Shown here piece by piece: positions 13,001 to 24,838 of a DNA stretch of 64,000 nucleotides. Source of the stretch: Collybiopsis luxurians FD-317 M1 (lineage: Eukaryota; Basidiomycota; Agaricomycetes; Agaricales; Omphalotaceae). The notes under the pieces were generated by a model, which saw only the letters and a list, made by a program, of their open reading frames with translations, searched no databases and was not told the DNA's origin. Both the position numbers and the translations under genes were made by a program. The DNA lies in contig KN834750.1 of the NCBI GenBank assembly GCA_000827265.1, positions 969,297-1,033,296 on the forward strand. Direction: 5' to 3'. Numbering within the stretch: position 1 is the stretch's first letter; the number at the start of each line of letters is the position of its first letter.

Positions 13001-16000
13001 GTGAACCGGGCGTAAATTGATCTCCTGGAAGGGAAGAATTGGAAGTAATGGAAAGAGGTAGCACTCCCAATGACTCGTTTTTGCTCTTTGAAGTGGTATG
13101 AGAATTATCAACGGATGCCCGAGTGTCATTGCCGAACTGTACGTTTACAGTTTCCACCGTAGTTAAACTCATGTCTAACTCACCCTCATCTGGATCTATC
13201 GCGTGTGAAGGCAGTTCCTCGTCATCTTCAATTACCAGAGGTCTTCAGGAGCAACTGTAAGAATCTAGAAGTAATGAAAAAACCGAGCCCAACTCACCGT
13301 GTTATGGTCGAAGTAGATGAATCGAGAGCATTCTGCATGTTATCCTCCGTGTCAGCTGTGCGAAATTCCCGCTGCCCCTCCTTGAGTGAGCTCAATACTT
13401 TACTCTTTTCATCGTCTGATCCTCGCACTTCCGTAAGCGGTGGAGTGGGATATCCTGCACTACTCCCGTCGTCGTACATGCTTCCAGTGCTCAAACCAGT
13501 TGAGCTGACAGGACTTCCCCAATGAGTGTGCAATAATGGCGAAGGACCAATCATATCATTGGCGTTGCCGGCAGTACTAGTTCGGGCTTGATCTTTGGTT
13601 AGATCCAATGGCGACGGTCTTCGACCGGTAGTCTTGCTTGGAATCGCCGGAATGTTCCCAAACGATGAGGTGTTTGGCGAAGGGCTATTTTTAATAACAT
13701 TTAGGGCCGTTGTTGTGTTAACCTTGCCTTGGTTTTCAGGAGCAAGCAAGGCTGCTGCGTGGGCCTCAAGCAGAGAAAGTGAGGGTTTGGACGATAATCT
13801 AGAGTAGATGGATTCATCATCAGACTCGTCCTCTGAATGATGAGGCGAGTCCACCGAACCAACCGAGCGGCGTGAACTGAGAGACCGTAAAGAGGCAATG
13901 ACACTGGGAGCTCTTTGCATCGTTAAGGAATCATACCGGGGTGGAATTTGGGAGGGAGTGATAGTAGCATTGGTGTCAGTTGAATCAGCAGAAAGAGAGC
14001 TGTTTAAAGGCTCTTCCACATTGGGACGCTCCGTGGAGCTTTCGGTAGCCACGTCAACCCCAGTACTAGCACCATTCTGAGGACGAAAGTTTGCTGTAGT
14101 TGGGGAATTCAGCGCACCAACCATACCTCCAATTGCAGCAGGAGGCATGGTAGAAGTTGAGGGGACATTCCTATGGTTGTAACCCGATCGCGAGGCCATG
14201 CTCATTTGGGAGAGCCTCGAACTTTTCGATGCCATCGAATAGCGGTAGAGATAATTATCGTAGATATCAGAAGCACCTTCCCACTCACTCGCTGAGGCAC
14301 CAGATGTATGAGAAAGGGTGGGAGAATGTGGTGGAGGTATCGAAGAGGAAGATGCCACCGTCGAAGGATTAGCATCGGGTTCAGGCCGCTGCGCTGGGAA
14401 CTTGAAATTATGTAACGGGAAGGCAGGGGAAGAAACAGGCAGATCTGGGGAAGTAGAATGGATGGACCGCGAGTTTTGGCTAGAAGAAGAATAAATGGAG
14501 TCTGAACGAACAGAGGCTCTAGTTGGAGGTGGTGATTGTACCGATTTGGCCAGCTGCGAAGAATGACCCTGGGCAGTAGCCCCACCACTCTCTGAGGAAC
14601 TTGTCTCTTTCGATTCAGCAGAATCTGTTCCAAGAGATTCTGAGCTCGCTATTGAAGAATGTGCGTCATATGACCCTTGCCCTAAATTTTCAAAAAGGCC
14701 ATCCAGCCTGCCACGAACGCCTGTAGATGCTACACTCTGACCAAAGGTTCCAAACGGGTTGATTGGATCGGATGATGTCGCGACAGCAATTTGCGTGGAG
14801 GGGGGTCGAGGAAACGCTGCCATGGCATCTTCTGAGATAGGCGACGGCGAAAAGGCCCGCCGCTCACCGCTGGAGTCTGTAAAATTGTCCTCCGTACTAC
14901 TAGCTGTAACAGCCAACGCATTTCGACCACCGTGAACGTCCTCAGAATCGTCATCGCTATCACCGTCACCCAGACTCGCTAGCAGCGATAACCCGATTCC
15001 CACTTCCCCATCCGACACTGCTGAAGCCATGGACAAACGAGACTCTTGCTTCTCTCCGTCAGAAGGATAATTTGTCGACAGAGTCGATTCTCTGACGGCG
15101 GTAAGATTTAACATGGATGCTGGAGACTTTGAACGCGTGCTGGACGATACATACGAGGATCTGACAGAGCCGGAACGCTTTGGTACCAAAACTTGGTCAA
15201 CATCTGATTCTGGCTCTGCGGATCGCATTTCTGTCCCCTTTGTTGCCGAATCTGATAATAGTACACTCGCTATGCTGAGCTGTCGAGCATGCAAATTGGA
15301 CTCTTCGTACATAGACGGTGGTGACATAGTCCTGGGCATTCCATAGTCAACGTCCACTGCCGAAGCCATAGTAGATGAGTGCTGAGAAAACTCTGAATGC
15401 GCAAGAGAAGAAGTATGTGCATGATTTGATGATGGCCTTTCGACGGGGGGAATGATAGACGATGGCTCTACAGGAATGGATGGCGTCCTAGAAACGAGAG
15501 TACGGTCTTGGTATAATAGAGGGTCAGGCGAGGAGATTGGTTTAGAGCCGGAAGTGGCAGGAAAGGCTGGTGTTTGAGGAGTAGCAGGATCGGAGGATAT
15601 GGGGGTAGAAGAAGAAGTTCTGTGCATTGCACCCAAGGTGGGCGAAGGAGAAACGGCTGCAGGAGATTTAATATAAGTAGAGGCGGCAGTAGAGTTTCGT
15701 TTCGTCATAATCGGCCGTTTGAGCTTCGAATGAAAATGAACAGTGTGAGCCTGAAATCTGCCGACGACACCTTCGCAGTATCCCTAAAGCCAATGAATGA
15801 ATTTTGGCCTGAGCTTCATTTTCAGGAAACTCACCAAATAAACACCATCGGAGTCAGGAATTTGCATCAAGACTGTAATTTCATCGTCCTAAGAAGCCAG
15901 AGCTGCAATTTAGCGGACAGAGTCTGCAGAGAAATTTGAAAGAAATACCTTGAGAAACATCAAGTCCTCACCACTCTCTGCGACGCAATCCTGAATGGCC

Positions 16001-16065
16001 GTACATTTCCCAATCCCACCTTTACCCGCAAATCGAGTCCAACGAGACAATTCTGCAACGTCCAT
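10008..16065 (-). CDS. Very long SH3-TBC (Rab-GAP-like) protein
   Basis: A multi-exon gene of about 1,880 residues. Residues about 30-80, spread over three small exons, form an SH3 domain (EDLMFLKDDEITVLMQIPDS, then GVYLGYCEGVVGRFQAHTVHF). About 1,400 disordered residues follow, rich in Ser, Pro and Thr with polyproline runs. The C-terminus is a TBC domain: KVRKLLGEGVPSSVRYLVWSHL, the arginine-finger segment MERDVKRCF (matches xxxDxxR), GHTLLLAPEEDAFWIF, then a helical tail ending QVKKQAQGQG. The expected glutamine-finger motif YxQ is replaced by QYSTG, which spans an intron. TBC proteins accelerate GTP hydrolysis by Rab GTPases in membrane traffic; the SH3 domain may place it at actin or endocytic sites. 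ATG at 16065 gives an SH3 in frame through GTATTT and GTGAGT introns. Internal exon joins (13.2 kb, 12.1 kb) keep one frame throughout. Confidence 0.85.
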
Positions 16066-16103
16066 GACGGAGAAGCTATGCTGGTGAGCTGGCTGTGACT
16101 AAA

Positions 16104-16139
16104 CTGAACTACTATGTGATGCTGAACTACTATGTGATG
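16104..16139. repeat. Perfect 18-bp tandem duplication
   Basis: ctgaactactatgtgatg occurs twice in direct succession, about 40 bp upstream of the SH3-TBC start codon, in the presumed promoter or 5' leader. Confidence 0.9.
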
Positions 16140-16375
16140 CGAACAAAGATCCGGCAGATAAAATACTGGGTATATTATGTGCCAGAACCACAAAACGAGC
16201 GTGAAAAGTTGGGGGAACGAAATGGTATAGGGAGAACTTGGGCAGAGCTCCTAGAGCAGCATCACACCCGCACTCCAATTTTTGGCCAAGTCGAAAGCTC
16301 ACGTGATATTATTAACTTTTTTTACATACTCAGTATCATACTCTGTCATACTCCTGGCACTACTTTTACATCTTG

Positions 16376-18488
16376 GAATCCCAATACTTTTCAAAAACTC
16401 GGCCTATTCGCCCAATTCCAAGCCGAATCTCCTCTTTCTGGTAAAAAGAAAGTCTGTCAAACCTTTTCGTATCTTTCAGAATCAGACCGTATACTCACGT
16501 TTTCAAAGCAATAAGCGAGTCTGAAAAATATGACCCCAGATTCAGGTTTCGCCCTCTGGTTTGGTCCAATTATTGGAGAGTAAAAGTATCCAGGTGCCAA
16601 AAGGACCTGCCGATTCGTGAGCAAGAGCAGGCCTGTCCTCAAAAAAGCCCACACCTTTTCTTCTATCAGACTAGCCCAAAACAGTTCACTCCATTTTGCT
16701 TCCACGTCGGTTTCTCCCGCTGTTTGCAAAGTTTCGAACAAAGTGGTGTGAGCAGGATAGAGCTTGATCCATATGAACATTCCAGCCTCGAAACCGCGTT
16801 TACTTTCTGACTCGGAAAACACTTGTCCAGAAACTTACTTTTGGTGGAGTAAAACTGAAGCACGGCTTTTTAAGCCCCTCGCTACCGCTTCCTTTGACAA
16901 CGCCCATCAGCTCATTCTTGGCGTTCTTATTTCCAGACGATACTAGGTCAAACGTCTCTGCAAGAAAGTCACACTTGCAAGGCCAGTGTCAATAGTACAG
17001 TAGAGTGAGTATCTCATACTACTTACCATCCAATCTCGTCGAATGGTGTAGGTGTTCTGAATTCCCATCATCCACCGTAAAAGGCCATTCTGCCCCCATT
17101 GGGAGGCAATTAGCTGTTCTATAATTGCCTAAGATAGATCTCAGTAAGGTCATTTACATAACCGCTCCACTTACTTGGGACCATCCAGAAGCAGACTGGC
17201 TTGTCACTTCTGTCGCCAGGAATAGTCGTTCTGCAAACACTGGGTTGCAAACAAAATACCCGAGACGATTTCCCGGTCCCAGTGTCTGATCGGATTAGCG
17301 CAGATGAACGGCTGAATAAGAAAGACTCATGTTTACCTTACTAAAAGTCTCCAGGCGGATTACTCGACCTTGATAATCGACGGCCAAGAATGACGGAACC
17401 AGCGTTCCAATGAATTCGTCCTCTGTGACAGGTTTCGCCAAACAGTAATCCAACCCGCGTTGAGACGGCAGCACGTAATCGGGCAACTGCAAAAAGTAAT
17501 ATGGGTCATCCTCGCAGATGATAAGGTCATATTTGACGCAGATCTCATAGATTTGCTTCTTCCTCTCAAGACCCATCGTAGCACCAGTAGGATTCTGTCC
17601 CACGGGGTTTGTGTAAATGCTGCAGAGATTTCATCTAGTTTTCGAAAGCGACTCAACCGATAAAAATACCTACAGATGGGGACGCCTCTCCCCGGGATGA
17701 TCCATATCCCACTCCCCCAAAATCTTCTCGAGGGATTGCGGGATCAATCCTTCATGATCAACCTTGACCGGCATACCCTTACAAATCGGGGCCCATAACG
17801 CCTGTGCTGAAGAAAAGGTGTGCTCTTCTACCAAAATGTAATCATTGGTTTCGCAGAGGAGATTAACAACTTTATTCCATCCGTCTGTGTTACCGCTGTG
17901 CATGAGTACTTGCCAGTCAGCGTAGGCGGGCCTCATAACGCGCGCGGTGAACTCGCGGAAGAACGAGGTCAGGACAGACGATCCAGTGCCGGTGCCTATT
18001 TCGAAAAGGTAAAAGCAAGGTGCATTAAATATCTGCCCGGAAGAAGGATAGTTCACGGCAAAGCCAAACCATACTATATTGCAACGCAGACGAAAGCGTG
18101 TTTGACTCTTGTTTGACGGGAGACTTTGGCACCGAAATAGTGACCATTGAACTGGGATCGGGTGTTTCTCCAGGGACCAGTATTGTATCGGGAGCGTATA
18201 CGTCGACAGACAGGTTTGCAAATGGAAAAACACTTGGATGAGGTAGACCTGGCTCGCCGTTAGTATCAGATACCACCTTCGTAGTGCATACAGGAATCCA
18301 CTTACCGCCAGCAAGACTGATCATACCAGGAACCTTCATGTCTATAAGTACGATAATGTAGGCTTCTTATAAAAGGCGTAGATCTAGGACATACATTTGA
18401 AGGTGTCCTTCAGAGGACTTCTAATACGACCTCGACTCGCCTGGTTGATATGGTGCGAGAGATCAATAGCCGAAGCTAGATTAGGCAT
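16376..18488 (-). CDS. PLP-dependent aminotransferase, Aro8/kynurenine type
   Basis: A class I/II (fold type I) aminotransferase of about 550 residues in roughly nine exons. The N-terminus is ATG at 18488 reading MPNLASAIDLSHHI, then KVPGMISLAGG. Family marks in order: TGTGSSVLTSFFREF; HSGNTDGWNKVVNLLCETND; NPVGQNPTGATMG (NPTG motif); YDLIICEDDPYYFLQ (Asp and Tyr that contact PLP); RLETFSK joined across an intron to TLGPGNRLGYF, whose Lys is the Schiff-base residue. The C-terminal domain has GMFIWIKLYP, LLAPGYFYSP and VIFFRLAYCFEN, then a last small exon reading KEEIRLGIGRIGRVFEKYW before TAA. Homologues (yeast Aro8, kynurenine/aminoadipate aminotransferase) transfer the amino group of aromatic amino acids, kynurenine or 2-aminoadipate to 2-oxoglutarate. 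Which substrate is used here cannot be read from sequence. Confidence 0.88.
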
Positions 18489-19527
18489 GATCGTATTTTG
18501 CTGTAGTTTTTGTCAAAGGAAACTTAAGAAAGGAAACTGTAGAGTACTTTTGAAGTTCTACATTTGTTTTATAGCAGCGAAGGAAATCGAGTCAGATTTG
18601 AGCTTTGCGGACTAAGAGACAGGGGCAATTGCTTTGATGCTTGAATGCTAATGCTCAGATACCGCGTGCCATCCAACGCGCATGTATGGTAAATCCTTGA
18701 AGGGTGCAAGTAATACATAGAAGCAATCTTATGCTGCGGAAATTAAATGGCGTCTCAGCCTCAAGGCCTCATTGGTTCATACGACTCCTTTAAAGGGATT
18801 AGTTTGAAGCGCGAGTCATTGATATACTGGAGAGGTGAGAGGTACGCTTAGAAATCCTCTGTACAACACACGGCATATACGTGTAAAAGATTCAGTCAAT
18901 CATTGAAATATCGCCAATCCAAGAATGTGGAGCCGCTGTGAAGTCCGGAATACATGGAAGGTGGTTTCGGATACCGTGAACGGAGTCAAGTAATGAATAC
19001 CCCGTAAATGCATATACCCAGACATTAGCGAGCGAAACGACTTCACAGAGCATACCGAGCATTTCTTTGTGAAGCTAGCAGCTAACATGACCCAAGTGAA
19101 GTGATTATTGCGATAGTCAGGCACGTTGAAGGTGTTTGTTACCTTCGCTTGAAACATATTCCATCCCCAGGGGGAACTCTGCCTAAACTTTAATCCGGTT
19201 TTCAAGAACACAGGATCAATTCAACTAGACCCAAGTAGGCATAAGAAACTCATTCAACTCTAATGGTTCTTTTGTAGATACGACTATGCGGTGAAGGAAT
19301 CGATACGACGCCATTGTATAACAATTTTAAAATTAGAGGTAGAAATTTATCCCGCCACAAATAAGAATGAATCGACAAGATCTCTCTGATTCGACGCTCG
19401 TCAGCAGCCTTAACAAGCTTCATCTGGATATCCCAATCTTTAGTTTGACAACGAGGTGACTGCATCACGTGGAGTGACAATTCGTGCCTTGTCACGAATG
19501 TCTTTATCGCACATGCGGTATTCTGTC
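18489..19527. other. Intergenic, about 1 kb, no gene recognised
   Basis: Contains the aminotransferase promoter and the 3' flank of the DUF3292 gene. A 103-codon minus-strand frame at 18900-19211 and a 94-codon one at 19250-19534 lack domains, splice partners or convincing codon pattern. The second overlaps the end of the DUF3292 gene. Confidence 0.5.
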
Positions 19528-21796
19528 CTAACAAGACTCCCAGCGTTGTTTTCCGATCGATACAAGCCTGTTGAACAGCTCATCACGTCTTGGCAAAGCT
19601 GTAAGATGGTAGGTATTTCCTCTGAGGTCCGTAATCTCCACTGTGAGGAAATAGATTAGATGTACACTTATCAAAAAGCTCAACACTCACTTCCATCAAT
19701 AACCTTGCTCCCCGTCGACCAACCAACGACAAATTTCCCCTTCCACCCGAAGCCGCCGACTTTTTTGATTTCCGCAATATCATCAATCAACAGCGTCCAA
19801 ACTACCGTCTCCGCAGGCGCCGCAATTTCCACATCCTTGTTCAGCCCAGGTGACTTTGAAAACGCCAGCAGAGATTGCGTCGCAGTAGTGCTAATGGTCA
19901 ATACGCCTTTGGTTCCCTGCCATTTTCCTCTAAATACACTCGGACCGTCTTCCATTTGCGCCTTCTCAACTGCTTCTGGAGGCTGCACGATTCCTGTCCG
20001 CGCTTTTGCTGCTTTGGACCCTACAACGGCCTTGGCTTTCTCGAGCCCGAGGACACTTTCGACACCGGCTTTGGTAGTGCCTTTGACGAAACCGAGAACT
20101 TTGGACCCTCTGCGCTTGCGTGGGGTATTGGCGTCATCTTCATCGACGGATGATTCTGATTGAGAAGGGCTTGAACTAGCGTTAACCTGGTCTACCTGGT
20201 CCGAGTATTCGGGAGGCAGGTCACCGAAGTGAGCTGAGGGAGGTAACTGGGATGAGCTGTCGCCGGGGTCCGGGCTTGAACTGATCAAAGGAGGAGGTGG
20301 AAGGGGAGATTTATTGGTCTCTCCGAGGCGTAAAAGTGTGAGGGTGAGCTGTTTATCGGTAGGTGCTCCATATAAAATAGTACTAGATCAAATATTAATA
20401 ACGATCGCCCAACAGACTTGAAGGCAAATCAACTTACTTTCGAATGTCGAGATATTCTCTCCAATGGGGAATTGTACGATCAAGATATTTGAGAAAGTTC
20501 TTTTGGGACAGTGCGTCAAAAAGCGGTTGGCCGAACAAGGCCATGCCAATGGCACCCGTAAAACCCTTGTAAATCCAGAATTCGGGAAGGACGAGAGAGA
20601 TAAATAATAAGATAACAAACGGGAAAACAGCCCAGACACGCATAGGAAGAGCTTCGAAGGGCGGAGAAGAGGTAAGAGCACTGTAAATACGATTCAACAA
20701 AGGTGTGCGCAGTGAAGGAGAACCAACATACTTTCCAAACATTTCCCATACGTCGATGACAGCATTGATTGCGCTCACGATAAGAGTAATGTTATCCCAC
20801 ATAGCTTGCTGAATAGGTGCTGCAGTCTGTTTCTGAATGTCTTCCGAAGGCGTTGCAGCCGCCGAGGCGGCCTGCTGAGCTCCCACTGCGCTTGCGACAT
20901 TAGCAATGTCAGGGACTTTGGTATCTACATGATCCTCGGCGACAAGACCTTCGTCCGTAGGAGATTTGGCTTCACCCTGTTTTCCGACAGCAACACTGAC
21001 TGCGATTGACGAGAGGCCGGTGACAAAACTATCGGCTTCCCTCTCTGCTGCTTCTCCACGAAATTGCTCCTGAGCGCCTGTCATACTATCTTTACTGCCC
21101 AAATGACCTGCGGGTGGTATCTTCAAGCCCCCAGTTGAGGAATCAATCGCGGCCAACGGAGCGGGAGGAAAGAGTATGGGGCGGGAAGAGGGAAAGAAAA
21201 CAAGAGTTGAAATAAAAGCGAGAAAGGCGGGGATGAGCATATTGTTGAACCAAGCGAGGAAATATAGGATACAAAACCACGCGGTACGGGTGGTTTCTGT
21301 CCATGACCTTATTCGAGCGATATGTTTAATAGAAGCGGCAGTCCCGATTACAATAGTTAGATAGAAGCGTTCAAGCACACTGCGAAGTTTCTCTGGTGAA
21401 TATGAGTCGGGAGTTGTTGCAGAAGTGCAGTCGAGAATGTCTGGGGAGGGGTCTGGTATGCGCCTTAGATGAAATACTTGCTAAATTGAAAGTGAGTATG
21501 CGGATAGGAGGGATGGTGGGTATAGCTTACCTTATTGAATCTACGGACAAGGATCCAAAGATGTTCGTTGTTCATTCCTTGGATGACAGGAATAGGGACT
21601 CTACGAATATGATTTTCAAGTGAAAAGAGAATAATAAAGCGACAGACTTTGGATCATGACTCCAACCTAGATTTTCTGTATCTGGATCATTTGCTCGTTG
21701 GTGATCACCTTTGGCTATTGCAGGGGGATGAGAAACTGTGGGGATTGGAGCGAGGGCGTCGTGAAGGTGAGTTGGTTTGAGGCTAGCTGAAGACAT
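19528..21796 (-). CDS. DUF3292-family membrane protein with C-terminal GRAM-like domain
   Basis: Five or six exons, about 650 residues. ATG at 21796 opens MSSASLKPTHLHDALAPI, then SHDP and NEHLWILVRRFNKQVFHLRR, the typical start of fungal DUF3292 proteins. Membrane segments follow: LERFYLTIVIGTAASI, AWFCILYFLAWFNNMLIPAF and, near residue 370, RVWAVFPFVILLFISLVLPEFWIYKGFTGAIGMALFG. A long low-complexity loop (Ala/Glu/Ser) separates the first and second pairs. The C-terminus has PSVFRGKWQGTKGVLTIST, VWTLLIDDIAEIKKVGGFGWKGK and ITDLRGNTYHLTALPRRDEL, a GRAM/PH-like lipid-binding fold in look. It probably sits in the ER or other endomembrane. Function is unknown for the family. It is divergent from the GH16 gene, with 174 bp between starts. 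Confidence 0.8.
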
Positions 21797-21970
21797 GGTA
21801 CAAGTTATGTTTTTCAGTATGTTATTCTGTATGTTATTTAAAGAGAGTTTAATGTACAGTCTACGTCATGTTGTGTCGATCGAGCCACCAATTGATCGAG
21901 GACTAGTATCTTAATAAGCGCCCAGGCCTAAACTGCCCTTGTACCCACGTTTTATTTCTTTACCTCCATC

Positions 21971-23798
21971 ATGCCCTCCAGCAAATCTCTCAGTTTCACT
22001 CTAACTTTCTTAGCTTCCACTCTCCTTTCAACAAAAGCCACCACATATACCCTTTCTCAAGACCTCAGTGGCGACAAATTGTGCGTTCGACACCCCCAAT
22101 TTTTCTATTTACTTTCGCTTAACCTTTCCTGCAGCTTTCAGGGGTTCAAATTCAACGAGAGCATCATCGACTATAACAACTTTGGTGAGTGTATTCTCAC
22201 ATTTCCATTCCAGCTTCTCTAACAATCGTCCAGGAAATGTACACTTTGTATCCCAGTCAACTGCTCAGTCCCAGAACATGAGTTTTGTAGACTCGAATGG
22301 AAAAGTAATTCTGAAGGTAGTTTTATATTCTCATTGAAAGATTCACTTCTTAACACTATATTACAGGTCGATAATACCACGAATGGCGTTGGCGATTCCA
22401 CTTTCGGGCGAAATTCCATCTATTTGGAATCCAACCAATTAATGGACATCGGGAGCTTGTTGATCTTCGATGCCGACCACATCCCTTTCGGGGTAGGTCA
22501 CAGTATCCTTCCATCTTGCACTGAACTGCTCTCACACCGTTGTTCTGCCACTTTTCCAGTGTTCAGTCTGGCCGAGTTTATTTACGGCAAGTAACTCTAC
22601 TCCCGCAACGACATCTCTCCACTCACCCCCTTTCAGCAAGGTCAAGTTTGGCCTCAAGAAGGTGAGCAGTCTTCCATCCGACTACTTTCGGTCTTTGATT
22701 TTCTGTATTATAGGGTAAAAAATCTGAACAGCATTCCGAAATTCTTGACTAATATTTTCCTTTATTCCCAAAGCGAGATTGATATCATCGAAAACGTAAA
22801 CCTGGCAACAGATAACCGTTACTCCCTCCACGTCGGCAATGATAGCTGCAACCAGCCTACTTCTGTCGCCTCAAACCAAACCGCTACTATCTCGACCGCC
22901 GATGGCGATATCAGCAACTGCACTGTCACACCTTCCACAGGGCAAAATACCGTTGGCTGCGTAAGCACAGAGACAAAGAGTGGCAGTTTCGGATCCGCGT
23001 TCGCTAATCAAGGGGGAGGTGCGTGTGGTTGTCATACCTGCGATGGACTTGAGCTCATTGATTATTAGGAGTCTTTGCTGCACTATGGGACACAGACGGA
23101 ATTGCATTCTGGTACTTTGCCCGCGGCTCAGTTCCCAGCGACATCGGTACCAGTGCCTCGCCTGATCCAACAACATGGGGAAAAGCCAGTGCTTGGTATC
23201 CCGCATCAGGATGCAATCCCAGCGCTGTGTTTGGCCCTCAAATCATTACCATCGTAAGTAACGAAGGTATTTTACATCACATCACCCTCTGATCATGGCT
23301 TCATCTTTTCTCGCGTATCCGTACCTGGCCATTGCAATAAAAGTATATCGATATCTGCGGCAGGTAACGTTGCTAAAGTCCTGCGTGTTAGCCTTGGACT
23401 AATATCTTTGAAAGCTTCGCGGGCGAATCCTCCGTATTTTCTCAGACATGCAGCAGTGTAGCTCCCAACTGCAGCTCCATGGTTGGTGATCCTTCCAATT
23501 ACAACAACGCTTATTGGTCAATCAACTACCTCCGAGTCTATTCCGAGTATGTTGATTCCTTTTCGTTAGTGCATCTTCACTGACAATTTCTTTAAGTGGT
23601 ACTTCCAACTCGTCTTCTTCCAATTCGTCGGGGTCAGGGTCTAGCTCGGGGTCGGGGTCGGGCTCAAGCTCAGGTTCAAGCTCAGGCTCTGGCTCGTCTG
23701 GCTCCAACTCAGCCTTTGGTCTATCGGCTGCTAAATTCATGAAATTCGCTCTCGTTCCAGTGTCGGCAATGTTCCTTGGATTACTGGCCATGCTCTAA
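21971..23798 (+). CDS. Secreted, probably GPI-anchored GH16 endo-beta-glucanase
   Basis: A multi-exon gene with signal peptide (LSFTLTFLASTLLSTKATTY) and about 400-450 residues. The N-terminal part has FQGFKFNESIIDYNNF, typical of fungal laminarinase-like GH16. The catalytic site is SEIDIIENVN near 22755-22800, matching ExDxxE with both catalytic glutamates. Later blocks include TVGCVSTETKSGSFGSAFANQGGG, VFAALWDTDGIAFWYFARGS and NNAYWSINYLRVYSE. The end is a Ser/Gly-rich linker (SSSGSGSGSSSGSSSGSGSS) followed by a hydrophobic tail (KFALVPVSAMFLGLLAML), as in GPI-anchored proteins. Family members cut beta-1,3(4)-glucans in cell walls. It lies at the left edge of a run of glucan-active genes. 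Exon borders in the middle (22.5-22.75 kb) are uncertain. Confidence 0.85.
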
Positions 23799-24045
23799 TC
23801 TTTCAGCCGATGGACTGGTACTTGTCTGTTGTTTACAATTCAAGGATGCTTTTTAGGACTACTTGATTTCTGTTTTAGTGTAATAGAATATGTATACTTG
23901 TGCGCCGTATGTATGTAGGTCGCATCTAGGTATTTAATGATTTTGTTGAACGCCGTGTGGCGCAGTATGCCGTGAGACACACCTATGACATCATCCTGCA
24001 GGGCTCATCCTGTCTTTTCGCTTTCGTCCGTCTCAACTGCTGAAC

Positions 24046-24773
24046 ATGCCCAACCTGCACAGACTTTCATCCATTACCGGTTTGTAAAATGCTTTTGGCC
24101 AAACAATTACTAAAATTTCCCATCTCTAGGAAACCCGGACGCAGACTGCAATCTTGATCTTGGTTCTGAACTTCCTTCCAGCATTCTCAAAGTTCCCACC
24201 GGATACTCAAACGACTCGACTGTCCGCGGAGAACATAATATCGAAGAGCTCGACGCGTGGACCAGAGCTGGAATAGCACCAACTGCGGACCTACCGATCA
24301 GACCTAGAGACTGGCGTTCTGATTCATATCCTCAGAAACAGAAGGAGCACCCGTCTATGAAGAAGGAGGTTGACCGGGATTGCGGGATATGGTAGTCCCA
24401 AAATCTCACGAAGTCTATTCATTGCTAACCTGGACTTCGTAGTTTTGAGCTTGCAAAGACCGGATGCAGGACGCCTTGTTGTCGGTCTCTCTTTTGCCTC
24501 GATCATATCACCGATGTAGGTTTGGTCTTTTCTAGACTCTGCCGTTCGGTTTTGATTTTTCGTCTCTAGTGGCTGAATGGGCCTTCTTCAGAAGGAAAAT
24601 GCCCTTCTTGCGATACTCCCTGCACGATTAAGAATGGAGCTATAACAATAGTCTCTGCCCCCCATCCCCCACCACAACCCCCTCATACGTCCTCCTATGC
24701 GCCTCCACCCTTGTCCCGTGCTTATTCAGGTCCTCATGAAACAACCGTTGATGTGAACCCAATAGGTGACTAG
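24046..24773 (+). CDS. Small RING-like cysteine-rich protein, four exons
   Basis: Four short exons that no single frame covers: MPNLHRLSSITG; then NPDADCNLDLGSELPSSILK and onward to RDCGIW; then CFELAKTGCRTPCCRSLFC LDHITD; then WLNGPSSEGKCPSCDTPC and a proline-rich tail ending NPIGD and TAG. Introns begin GTTTGT, GTAGTC and GTAGGT and end CTAG, GTAG and CTAG, with frame kept at each join. The protein is about 180 residues. The cysteine/histidine order (CxnC, CC, CxxH, then CxxCxxxC) looks like a compact RING- or FYVE-like zinc-binding fold, so an E3 ligase or zinc-dependent adaptor role is possible. It is not assigned to a named family. The stop lies 65 bp from the convergent GH71 gene. Confidence 0.75.
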
Positions 24774-24838
24774 GGAATGGGGTTAATTATTACCAAGATA
24801 TCGAACGTACATTCCCAAAGTTTCTTCTTATTGTAGCA

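Noticed and set aside
18900..19211. 103-codon minus-strand frame between the aminotransferase and DUF3292 genes
   Set aside because: No domain, no splice partners, no conserved-looking segment; probably chance.
23630..23710. Ser/Gly repeat in GH16 as a separate minus-strand acidic gene
   Set aside because: The minus-strand Glu/Pro/Asp frame is the shadow of the Ser/Gly linker of the GH16 protein.
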